Below, in pieces: positions 32,745-42,666 of a stretch of DNA of 64,000 nt. The stretch comes from Heloderma charlesbogerti (lineage: Eukaryota > Chordata > Lepidosauria > Squamata > Helodermatidae). Positions within the stretch are counted from its first letter, which is position 1; the number at the start of each line of letters is the position of its first letter. The DNA lies in contig JANEZZ010002354.1 in NCBI GenBank assembly GCA_026122225.1, forward strand, positions 1 to 64,000, in the 5' to 3' direction. The notes below the pieces were generated by a model. That model worked only from the letters and a program-made list of their open reading frames with translations. It made no database searches and had not been told where the DNA came from. The translations under genes were made by a program, and so were the position numbers.

Positions 32745-35729
32745 CAGTGGAGGCTGGTGCCTCTAACTTCAGTGGGGCTGTGAAGCAGTTTGGGTTTCAG
32801 TCAGAAACAGCCAGAATTCTGAAGGAGCTATCCAAAGTGCAGAACCTATTTTGCTCAGTGAAGCCATAAGCTATGCCGTGCAGGGCCACCCAAGACAGAA
32901 AGGTCATGGTGGAGAGTTCTGACAAAATGTAGTCCACTGGAGAAGGAAATGGCAAACCACTCCAGTATTCTTGCCAAGAAAACCCCATGGAACATATCAC
33001 AAGGCTAAAGGATATGACGCCAGAAGACGAGCCCTTCAGGTCAGAAGGTGTCCATTATACTACTGGGGAAGAGCAGAGGGTATTTCCAAGTAGCGCCAGA
33101 AAGAGTGAAGCGGCTGGGCCAAAGCTGAAAGGACATTCAGCTGTGGATGTGTCTGGTGGTGAAAAGAAAGTCCGATGCTGTAAAGAACAATATTGTTTAG
33201 GAACCTGGAATGTAAGATCAATGAATGCTAAAGTGGGAAGTCAAGAAATCACCGGGATAACAGGCAAGCATGGCATTGGTGTACAAAATGAAGCAGGACA
33301 AAGGCTAATAGAGTTTTGCCAAGAGAACACGCTGGTCATAGCAAACACTCTTTTCCAACAGCACAAGAGGCGACTCTACACATGGACATCACCAGATGGT
33401 CAATATCGAAATCAGACTGATTATGTCCTTTGCAGCCAAAGATGGAGAAGCTCTATATAGTCAGTAAAAACAAGACCTGGAGCTGACTGTGGCTCAGATC
33501 ATGAGCTGCTTCTTGAAAAATTTCACAATTTCTTAAATTGAAAAATGTAGGGAAAACCACTAAACCATTCCAGTATGACCTAAATCATATCCCTTATGAA
33601 TATACAGTGGAGGTGAGGAATAGATTTCAGGGATTAGACCTGATAGACAGAGTGCCTGAGGAACTATGGACGGAGGTCCGTAACATTGTTCAGGAGGCAG
33701 CAACGAAATCCATCCCAAAGAAAAAGAAATGCAAGAAAGCAAAGTGGCTGTCTGAGGAGGCTTTACAAGTAGCTGAGGAAAGAAGGGAAGAGAAAAGCAA
33801 GGGAGAAAGGGGAAGATATACCCAACTGAATGCAGAGTTCCAGAGAATAGCAAGGAGAGACAAGAAGGCCTTCTTAAATGAACAATGCAAAGAAATCAAG
33901 GAAAACAATAGAATGGAAAAGACTAGAGATCTCTTTAAGCAAATCAGAGATCTCAAGGGAACGTTTTGTGCAAAGACGGGCATGATAAAGGACTAGGAAG
34001 GCAGGGACCTAACAGAAGCAGAAGAGATTAAGAAGAGGTGGCAAGAATACACAGAAGAACTATACAGGAAAGATCTGAATGTCCCTGATAGCCATGATAG
34101 CGCGGTCACTGAACTTGAGCCGGACATCCTAGAGGGTGAAGTCAAGTGGGCCTTAGGTAGCATTAGTAACAACAAAGCAAGTGGAGATGACAGTATTCCA
34201 GCTGAGCTATTTAAGATCCTAAAAGATGATGCTGTTAAAGTGCTGCACTCAATATGCCAACAAATTTGGAACACTCAACAGTGGCCACAAGACTGGGAAA
34301 GGTCAATTTACATTCCAATTCCAAAGAAGGGCAATGCCAAAGAGTGTTCAAACTACCGTACAATTGTGTTCATTTCACATGCCAGCAAGGTGATGCTCAA
34401 AATCCTACAAGCTAGGCTTCAGCAGTATGTGAACCGAGAACTATCAGAAGTACAAGCTGGGTTTCGAAGAGGCAGAGGAACTAGAGATCAAATCGCCAAC
34501 GTTCTCTGGATCATGGAGAAAGCAAGAGAATTCCAGAAAAATGTCTCTTTCTGCTTCCTTGACTACGCTAAAGCCTTTGATTGTGTGGATCACAACAAAC
34601 TGTGGCAAATTCTTAAAGAGATGGGAGTACCAGACCACCTTACCTGTCTCCTGAGAAACCTTTATGAGGGTCAAGAAGCAACAGTAAGAACCGGACATGG
34701 AACAACCGATTGGTTCAAAATTGGGAAAGGAGTACGACAAGGCTGCATATTGTCGCCCTGCTTATTTAACTTATATGCAGAGTACATCATGAGAAACGCC
34801 GGGTTGGATGAATCACAGGTCGGAATTAAGATTGCCGGGAGAATTATCAACAACCTCAGATACGCAGACAATACCACCCTAATGGCAGAAAGTGAAGAGG
34901 ATCTAAAGAGCCTCTTGTTGAGGGTGAAAGTGGAGAGTGCAAAAGCTGGTTTGAAAGTCAACATTCAAAGAACTAAGATCATGGCATCTGGCCCCATCCC
35001 TTCCTGGCATATAGAAGGGGAAGAAATGGCAGCAGTGACAGATTGTATTTTCTTGGGCTCCATGATCACCGTAGACGGTGACTGTAGCCATAAAATTAAA
35101 AGACGCTTGCTCCTTGGGAGGAAAGCTATGGCAAACCTAGAAGCATAGTAAGAAGCAGAGACCTCACCTTGCCAACCAAGATTAGTATAATCAAAGCTAT
35201 GGTTTTCCCAGTAGCAACATATGGCTGTGAGAGCTGGACTATAAGGAAGACTGAGCGCCGAAGAATTGATGTTTTCAAACTGTGGTGCTGGAGAAGACTC
35301 TTACAAGTCCCCTGGACTGCAAGGAGGTCCAGTCAGTCAATCCTAAAGGAAATCAACCCTGAGTGCTCATTGGAAGGACAGATACTGAAGCTGAAGCTGA
35401 AATATTTTGGTCACCTAATGCAAAGAGAAAAGTCACTGGAAAGATGGCAGAAGATGAGATGGCTGGGAAAGATTGAAGGCAAAAGGGGTAGGGGATGGCA
35501 GAGGATGAGATGTCTAGATAGCATCACCGATGCAATGTATATGAACTTGAGCACACTCCGGGAGAGAGCGGAGGACAGGAAGGCCTGGAGTGCTATGGTC
35601 CATGGGGTCACGAAGAGTTGGACATGACTGAACGACTGAACAACAACAACAATAGCTCCTTTAGCGTTCTGGCTGGAACCCAGAATAAATGCACAGCCCC
35701 ACCAAAATCGAAGCCACCAGCCTCCACTG
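32745..35729. mobile_element. Fold-back DNA transposon split by BovB copy 2
   Basis: The left arm 32745 to about 32832 (CAGTGGAGGCTGGTGCC ... GTGGGGCTGTG ... CAGCCAGAATTCTGAAGGAG) and the right arm from about 35653 to 35729 (CTCCTTTAGCGTTCTGGCTG ... CACAGCCCCAC ... CACCAGCCTCCACTG) are inverted copies. Flanks CCCGCCAC and CCCCCCAC are a near-match (7 of 8) target duplication, as for hAT elements. BovB copy 2 sits in the loop, so the fold-back element is older. Confidence 0.7.
32854..35652 (+). mobile_element. BovB (RTE) LINE copy 2, defective
   Basis: Begins CTCAGTGAAGCCATAAGC (about 45 bases of the 5' end missing) and ends in GACTGAACGACTGAACAAC plus an (AAC)n tail. The endonuclease has lost 390 bases (WNVRSMN joined to AKVGSQE at about 33227), an exact multiple of three with GAAT microhomology at the breakpoints. 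RT segments at 34240-35148 include CFLDYAKAFDCVDHNKL (motif A). Motif C reads YADN at 34861-34872, so a catalytic Asp is changed to Asn. A stop ends the frame at 33996 and there are frameshifts near 33470-33540 and 35150. Dead copy. Confidence 0.92.
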
Positions 35730-35805
35730 CCCCCCACTGAAAATATATTATTAGTAATATTTTGCTAACTGCTTCACAGTTTCAGGATTCACTCTGGAGA
35801 GCCAC

Positions 35806-35945
35806 GTAACAGGGGTAGGCAACCTGGTGCCCTTCAGACATTTTGGGCTACAATTCCCATCAGCACCAACCAGCATGTCCAAAGGTTGGAGATTGTGGGA
35901 GTTCTAGTCATAAACATGTGGAGGGCAATAGGTTGCCTGCCCCTG
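35806..35945. mobile_element. hAT-like palindromic MITE P1
   Basis: GGGTAGGCAACCTGGTGCCC ... CAATAGGTTGCCTGCCCC, with TTTTGGGCTACAATTCCCAT inside. Full length, decayed. Confidence 0.68.
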
Positions 35946-36175
35946 TCTTAGAACAATCCACGGCATAAAAGAGTAATGAACAGTGGTGTAGTGGAGCAAA
36001 AACATGCTCCACTACACCCCTGGCGCCTTTTTTCACAGCCGGAGCAATGATATAATCTGCCGGGGAAGTATTTGCCAGTGTTGTAAGCTTAGGCGGGGGG
36101 TAGGACAGTTGGTGGACAGATCTGGCATAGTCCGTGATTCCTTTGTTAGGTAGGCTAGACTCACACAGTGACTAG

Positions 36176-36330
36176 GCCAGGGGTCCCCAACCCTTTTGGG
36201 TTGATTGGCACATTTGAAATTTTGAAGACATGGGCACTCTCACAAAATGGCTTCCATGGGGAGGCACACCCTTTGATGAAATGGCTGCCATGGTGGGCAC
36301 AGCCAGTCATTAAACACTAATTTTCCAGAA
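36176..36330. repeat. Dispersed repeat starting GGCCAGGGGTCCCCAACCC
   Basis: The start CAGGGGTCCCCAACCCTTTT and the internal GGCACATTTG recur in altered form at about 40575-40620 (GGGATGGGGAACCCTTTTGG, GGCACATTTGGCAATTGG). hAT-like ends are suspected but no target duplication was seen. Confidence 0.4.
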
Positions 36331-37364
36331 GGCAAAAGAAAAGAAAAGTAACTTGCCCAAAAACCTAAGTGCAAGGCAGAGATAGGGGCTCGTGTCTACC
36401 ACGTTAGCCCAAGATCACCTGATGAACTTCATGGCTGATCAGGGATATGAAACCACGGCTCCCTGGTTGTTTGAGAGAAACATGCAGCCACGTCTGGATC
36501 GAAAGAGCTGCCTGGATTTTTGGACTCTTCTTAGGGGCGTGGCTGTGGGGGCCATTGTGATGAGCTCCTGCACTGCAAAATGTGCCATTACACCTCTGGC
36601 AATAAAGGTTTCTGTTTTGATCAGGAATTACAATAGTAGTAGGCGGGAATGAGAGAAGGGACGGTGGCGTGCTTACTTTCAGAGCAAGCGTGTGTGTGTG
36701 TTTGCTGGAAGTCAGTGCTTTTAATTACAAGCCTGTTAAACAGCAGCTTTGTGGCCATCCAGCTGTTCTCTGTCTTGCCAGCTGTCGCAGGTGGAGGTAA
36801 GGTACTTGTTTGGCATAACTGAAACACCTGCAATTTGAATAGTTGCCTGACGTGAAACAACCTTTATGGCCCTCTGAAGGATAGATATTTGCATGGATTG
36901 CTAATTTAAGTCAGCTCTTCAAGTATAATGCATCCCTTGATGCTGAAATAGATCCCTGTTTATAATGTTTACAGATCAAACAGCAGTGTTTTCACCAGAC
37001 TCTTGTTGCATAGACCAAATCTGCCATATGTCATAACTTCTTCTTTGCTTGAGTATAATATAGTCAGGTATACCTGGTTTAAGATTTTCTGCCATTGAGC
37101 TTACCTAGCTGCACTACTGGATGAAAGAGAGAAAGGGCGCCCATGGCACACTCCTGATCCCCCATCCATAGCTAGGAGATCAGGATCATTTAATTTTACA
37201 GCAGGCTTTTAAGATGCCCAGTGTTTCATGGTCTCACCAATTTATTCCAGGTCTATTCCCTACATCAGGGATGGGAAACTTCAGGCCTGAGGGCGAAGTG
37301 CTGGGAGCATGTGACCCCCTTTATTGTATCAGTAGCACTGGCGGTTGGTTCATTTCCAAGTGCA
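36331..37364. other. Intronic sequence, nothing recognised
   Basis: No gene. A (GT)n run of seven units lies at about 36689-36702. Confidence 0.4.
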
Positions 37365-37805
37365 ACTCAAGGTGCTGGCTAGGATCTTTGAAGCCCTAAA
37401 TGGCTAGGGGCCTGGCTACTTGAAGGACTCCCTCCTCCTGTCTTTCAAGATATCTGAGAGAGTGCTTTCTCCCCTATCAACCTGCTTGGTTACTGCGGTC
37501 ATCAGAGGTCACGCTCCTGGTGGATCCACCAGGAGAAGAGCCTTCAGTGTGGTGGCCCCCTTTCTATGGAATTCTCTGCCTCTGGAGGTCAGGCAGGAGG
37601 AACATTGTGCTGTTTCTGGTGCTTCCTGAAAACATCTTTATTTCCAGAAGGCTTTCTTGAGTGACCAACCACGGCCTTATTGGTATTCTGTTTTGTTTTT
37701 AATAGTAATAATTTATAACATGGTGTTTTATTCTTTTATCCTATTTTGTATCTTTTTATTGTTCACCGCTGTAAGATGTGGAGAGGTATATAAATGTTGT
37801 AAGTA
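37365..37805 (+). mobile_element. L2-clade LINE 3' end, plus strand
   Basis: Decayed ORF2 C-terminus (AAGCCCTAAATGGCTAGGGG; GAGAAGAGCCTTCAGTGTGG, then TGGCCCCC and GGAATTCTCTGCCTC). The T-rich 3' UTR ends with TGTTCACCGCTGTAAGATGT and GAGGTATATAAATGTTGTAA. Confidence 0.75.
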
Positions 37806-37814
37806 AAAAAGATC

Positions 37815-38163
37815 AGCTGTTGCACCCCTCTTGCATGTGCCACTGCCTTCTGAGGCACGGTTGGTGGCAATGCGCAAGATGTGCCACTTTCCCTGTGGCA
37901 GTGTCCCATATGTGGAACTCCCAGCCCTGGAGCTTAAGTGTTCTTCCTCTCTGTTTGTGTTCTGCTAGCAATTTAAGACCTTTCTCTGTTGTGGCCCAGT
38001 TTAATCGATTATTCGTTTTGGCTCTTTGTGTTTTTGTTCTTTGATGCTGCTTTTGATTTGGTATTTGTGTTTTAATGATGGATTATTGTTTTTATGTCTT
38101 AGTATGTAAGCCACTTTTGGAGGGGGGAAAGGGAAAACGAGGCATAAATTTGAATAAATAACA
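37815..38163 (+). mobile_element. L2-like LINE 3' end, different subfamily
   Basis: CCCATATGTGGAACTCCCAG, ACCTTTCTCTGTTGTGGCCC, then a T-rich UTR with TCTTAGTATGTAAGCCACTT and GAGGCATAAATTTGAATAAA. Adjacent to, but distinct from, the preceding L2. Confidence 0.6.
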
Positions 38164-39044
38164 TTTCTGGAGACTGAGAGGTAAGAAAAGCAACATACAT
38201 AATTATGATCTGTAAGAAATATTGAAGATCACATTTATGTAGGGACCCCACTTGAAAAATATGATAGTTAAGAGTATCTGAACATGAAGAACAGTGAGTT
38301 TGCCTGTCACACAGTATTTTGACTTCCCTCTGAATTGCTCTAATTTCAGTCATCTGTCTTAGCGAATTCCATTTTATCTGCATTTTCCTTGTCAGCCTCA
38401 CTGTTCACCTTCCTAATCAGGATTGATTTTCCCAGATTCCATCCCCTCCCCCTCAGCATCCAAAGCAAAGTAAGAGAAAGGGAGGAATTTGTAACCTGCT
38501 CAATGTTCTGTCATTGTTTATATATCAACATGTTGTTCTCATCCTGTGATTCTAACTTTCCTGGAAAGTGATACAGGATGAGAATCTCTTGTGATGGCAA
38601 GGGGGGAATATAAATCAAGAAGGAAAAACATTCATGTCCCCCTCTCTCCCATTGTTATCCTGCATGGAAAAAGTTGCTCATAGTTTCCTCAAATATTTCA
38701 GTCTAGCTTTTGCTTTGCTTTGCTTTATACCACTTGCATGTTTTCAAACTGTTGCAGTGAGAGCATTATTAGTTTAAAAGGATTGGATCCAGAGTTGCAT
38801 TGAGCTGAACTCTGCAAACTGGATGCTCCTGTTATCAGAAGGAGGCAATTTTTGTCCATGCCCCTTACGCTCTCAGATATCTACTCCAGTTGGTTGGGGT
38901 ACACTCCAGAACAGCCTGAGGTCTCACTGAGGCCCACAGGGAAGGCAGTGGGGGAGAAACGGCAAACACCACCTCTGCCCATGGGAGTAACCAGTTAGTG
39001 GAGCCAGAAGCTCTGTGGAATCCAACTGACTTCTACAAATCTTC
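38164..39044. other. Intronic sequence, nothing recognised
   Basis: Unique-looking; no gene or classified repeat. A CTTTG run lies near 38710-38725. Confidence 0.4.
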
Positions 39045-39372
39045 ACACAGCGCATAGTTAAACTATGGAATTGGCTACCACAGGAAGTAGTGATGGCCAC
39101 CAGTTTGGAAGGCTTTAAAAGGGGGTTAGACAAATTCCTGGAGGAGAAGGCTATCAATGGCTACTAGTCTTCATGGCTACATGCTACCTCCAGTACCAGA
39201 GGCAGTGAGCCTATGTACACCAGTTGCTGGGGAACAGGGGTAGGAGGGTGCTGTTGCCTTAGTGTCCTGCTTGTGGGTTCCTGGTCAACAACTGGCTGGC
39301 CACTGTGTGAACAGAATGCTGGACCAGATGGATCCTTGGTCTGATCCAGCAAGGCTCTTCTTATGTTCTAAA
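39045..39372 (+). mobile_element. CR1/L3-type LINE 3' UTR, plus strand
   Basis: Begins in the end of the coding region (AACTATGGAATTGGCTACCA, GGCTTTAAAAGGGGGTTAGA, AAATTCCTGGAGGAGAAGGC) and ends with GCTGGACCAGATGGATCCTT, GGTCTGATCCAGCAAGGCTC and TTCTTATGTTCT. These are typical of the second CR1 subfamily of amniotes. Severely 5'-truncated. Confidence 0.8.
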
Positions 39373-39576
39373 CGGAAGGAGCCCTTTTGTTTGTGGAACT
39401 GCAGGGCTGGATCCAAACCTAAGTCTCCCCATTGTACAGGTTTTGGTGTGAATACCTTTTGATTTTACTTTGGTTAAGTAACTTTGGGGGTCTTCAAGCA
39501 GAGATCATCCAGCTAGCAGCTGGAGGTGCTTTAGCTCTGTGTTTCCTGCACTGAACGGTGGGCTTGAATAGAGCAC

Positions 39577-39690
39577 CTCATAGAATCCTAGAACAGTAGG
39601 GTTTGAAGGGGCCTACAAGACCATGGAATCCAACCCCCTGCTCAATGCAGGAATCCAAGTCAGAGCATCCCTGACAGATGGCTGTCGGTG
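39577..39690 (-). mobile_element. CR1 3' tail fragment, minus strand
   Basis: TCATAGAATCCTAGAACAGT, GGGGCCTACAAGACCATGGA and CCTGCTCAATGCAGGAATCC match the terminal 110 bases of the CR1 at 30119. Confidence 0.85.
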
Positions 39691-39749
39691 TGGACCTCCG
39701 AGGCCCCCTCCAACTCTGCATTTGTAACTGTTGTTTTCTTAACAAGTGC

Positions 39750-40360
39750 TTTTCATTAAGTTATTTATTTATTTGTTTTATTTAGATATTATTATTACTA
39801 TTTGTTACTAACCTTTATATACCATCTTATCTGCTAAAAAGCCTTCAAGGCGATGCACAACAATTTGAAACAATAAAACCTTGCAACAACAAAAACAAGA
39901 AGAGTAAAAACAAGAACAGCAAAAAAAATTAAAACAATACAAACTTACACATTTTAAAAGGCCAAATTGAAAAGATGCATCTTTCCTCTCTTTCTAAAGG
40001 CCAAGAGAGTGGAGGCCAATGTAGTTCTTGAGGAAGTGTATTCCATAATTCGGGGGCAACATGGAAGAAATCCTGCCTTTTAAATCAATATTGGACCTTG
40101 CCTTTCTATCAAAAAATAGCTCACTGTGGCTAACAATAAAATACAGATTAAAACACAATCTTATTTAAGGCATAACATAATAACAATTAACTGAAAAACA
40201 ACAATTTCCATTACTTTGAGTAGCCTGGATAGCAGATTGTTCCAGTGCTCCTTTTTGGGGAAAAGTTCAATCAGCGGCATGAAATGACTGTGGCTATGAA
40301 TGTTAGCGGGAGGCATCCAAATGTTTTGCTCTTCGGACTTCCTCACATCCCCCCTTCTTT
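39750..40360 (-). mobile_element. L2-like LINE 3' ends, minus strand (two segments)
   Basis: The left half (ATTTATTTATTTGTTTTATT ... AACCTTTATATACCATCTTA ... TTCAAGGCGATGCACAACAA) and a second half from about 40083 (ACCTTGCCTTTCTATC ... AATACAGATTAAAACACAAT) both look like L2 3' UTRs in reverse with a short C-terminal coding part. Possibly two nested insertions. Confidence 0.55.
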
Positions 40361-40981
40361 TTGCTGAAGGAGAATGAATATTTTTGCATTCTTCAGAACT
40401 GAAAGTAGGGTATTGGGCTTATGGAACATCATGCATCGTGGCCCCAAACTGCCTTACAACGCATGTCAAGAAAATGACAGGGCATTCATGTGAATGACAA
40501 CTGAGGATGTGCTTGCTTAAAGCCATCAGGTAGTCTTCCCCACCCAGCTGTGATCAAATGCAACCTGTGCTGTTTCAGGGATGGGGAACCCTTTTGGGCC
40601 TGTGGGCACATTTGGCAATTGGGGAAACTGTCCTAGGCACCAATGTCTTGGTGGCTGGACACTCATGGAGAGGAAGAAGCATCAGCCTGCAGCCACCTGC
40701 CATCTTCATTTCCTAAGAACGTCTCTGAGCCCCACATGTGACCCAGAGGCATTCAGGGGAAATGAAGATGGCAGCTGCTGGAGGCCCTCACTGTACTAGT
40801 GCAAAGGTCTGAGGTTGCTGCCGGTCAATGGGGGCAGGGCCAGTGCCTCCCTCCACCCATTCTTGACGAATGCCTAAACAGGGATCCTGTTGTGAAACAT
40901 GGAACAGAATAGCTTAGGCCAGGGTCCTTTTATCTGGCCTGTTTGTAGTAGGTGTTCTTTTTTTCTTCAACTACTTTTTAA
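40361..40981. other. Intronic sequence, one dispersed-repeat fragment
   Basis: No gene. The 40575-40620 segment relates to the repeat at 36176. Confidence 0.35.
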
Positions 40982-40982
40982 G

Positions 40983-41015
<33 letters not shown>

Positions 41016-41017
41016 CT
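40982..41017. repeat. (GT)n-(GC)n microsatellite
   Basis: About twelve GT units followed by four to five GC units; alternating purine-pyrimidine sequence able to form Z-DNA. Confidence 0.92.
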
Positions 41018-41455
41018 GGTGTTTTGTTGGATTTGGTGCAGTGCTTTTAGAGTCTTTGTTTTCATTACTTCGGATTCTTCTGGACGGTCAGGACTTTCTC
41101 TCTTGGGCTTCAGAATGAGAATGCCTTCAAGGCTTTAATGCCCTGTTTATAAAATAAATTGCTGAGGATGGCAAACCCTTCTCCCTGCTGACTCCCTCCA
41201 GTGAATGGAGAGCTTGTTCTCATTGTGTTGATTATTGAAAACTGAGCTCTTTGCACCAGATATTTTAAGACGTTGTTGATGCTTCACTAGACTTTCAGCC
41301 TTAGGGGAGGGGGAGGGCGAATGACTGTGTTTTTCATGTATGTTGTGGAGGTACAGGGAGAATATTTATATAAAAAAACATTGAAAAGCACATTGCCTGA
41401 CTGTAGGCAAGCTATCCTCGCAGAAGAGGGGAACTGGACAGGAAAAGTCTCTGCT
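41018..41455. other. Intronic sequence, nothing recognised
   Basis: No gene or classified repeat. Confidence 0.4.
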
Positions 41456-41459
41456 ACAG

Positions 41460-41595
41460 GGGTGAGCAACTTGTGGCCCGCCAGATGTTTTGGCCTAAAA
41501 TTCCCATCATCCTTCGCTATTTGCTCTGCCATCTAGGACTGATGGGAGTTGTAGGCCAAAACGTCTGGAGGACCACAAGATGCCCAGCCCTATTC
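41460..41595. mobile_element. hAT-like palindromic MITE P1
   Basis: GGGTGAGCAACTTGTGGCCC, GCCAGATGTTTTGGCCTAAA and GGCCAAAACGTCTGGAGGAC form the inverted arms. Confidence 0.7.
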
Positions 41596-41783
41596 TAATG
41601 CACCTGGGGAAGAGGAAAGGGTGGGAAAGCAGCAGCTTATTGTGCCCTGTCAACCAGGCCTCATTTGGTATATGCCAAGATGAATGTGGCAAGATGGTGC
41701 TTCATGGAAGGGAGATCTGATGGCAGGGTGGTTTGAATGGGTGGCAGAATGAACAAAGATCTTTTGGAGCCAAAGGAGCCAAG

Positions 41784-42360
41784 TGTCAGAAATGAATCTG
41801 AGTGTGTGGAGATAGTTAGCAGCTCAGACTCAGAATGGGAACAGCCAGAACATGGGGAGGCTCCCTCCCTAGTGAGCTCAGATATAGCAAGGCCTTCTTC
41901 TCAAGACCTTGGCACATAGATGACTTGGCCTGAAGGCCCCCCCCCCCATGAGAATCCAGGTCTTGGGGGAGGAGGAGAGTGAGGGGCGTAACTTGAGGGA
42001 TGCTAGGGTCCGTCACAGAGTGAAGTGAGAAAAGTTAGAGGCGGAGCTCAGACGCTTGTCCAGGTTGGCTATGCGTGATAGCCTACGTAGGCAGGAGCCA
42101 CTGTACAGGAGGGGCATCCCCCCTAAGCTAGTCTGGATGGGAAGTTCTTGTTCAAACTGCCGGCAACTTGTCTAACTTCCATTTCAGCTCCTCCATTGGT
42201 ATTCGTAATTGTGTGGAGTAGCTGTTTCCTTTGTAGCCTGAGAGTTCCCTAGAATTTGCATTTGTAAAGAACCTGGTCCTTAACTAATAAAGTAGCGAGC
42301 CTGAAGCCTGGTATCTTGGAGGGTGTTGATTGCGAAGGGAGAGGATGAAGGAATGTGACA
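41784..42360 (+). mobile_element. Solo LTR, family A copy 2
   Basis: 577-bp element, TGTCAGAAATG...GAATGTGACA, flanked by CCAAG (41779-41783) and GCAAG (42361-42365), a 5-bp duplication with one mismatch. Closely similar to 4084-4659. The left-edge frame gives RNESECVEIVSSSDSE. In the +1 frame from 41948 a stretch reads GEEESEGRNLRDARVRHRVK, a stop, then EKLEAELRRLSRLAMRD, an acidic then basic order like family B. A poly-C run near 41938-41948 marks the frame change. AATAAA near 42286, about 75 bp before the end, is the probable poly(A) signal. Confidence 0.82.
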
Positions 42361-42365
42361 GCAAG

Positions 42366-42666
42366 AGCTAACCCAGAAACCTGTAGAAGTGTCAGAGCTG
42401 GGCCATAGGGCAGCAATCTGAGGTGGGCCATGACGTGAGCAGTGAATTCAGAAGCCGTGGGAAAAGCCAGGAGTTAGGGCCAAAGACCAAGTCAGGACTA
42501 AAGGGGGAACCAGGAGGCAGGGTCAAGAAGCGAGTCAGAAGTCAGGACCAAAGAATAACTAACCAATGATGCAGGAACCATACCAGCGCTCAGGATAGTG
42601 CCCCTGCCACCACAGAAAAGATTAGGAATAAATAGCATCTGTAGCTGCTACAGAACGCCCAGCGAG
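42366..42666. other. Spacer between LTR and BovB copy 3; possible LTR start
   Basis: Sequence from 42390 begins TGTCAGAGCTGGGCC and runs into BovB. The TGTCAG start resembles the LTR families here and could be a truncated LTR, but no far end is visible. Internal short repeats (GTCAGGAC, AAGTCAG) are present. No gene. Confidence 0.3.

Noticed and set aside
42390..42666. Second LTR start (TGTCAGAGC) next to family A LTR
   Set aside because: No matching end or target duplication before the BovB begins; left as an unclassified spacer.
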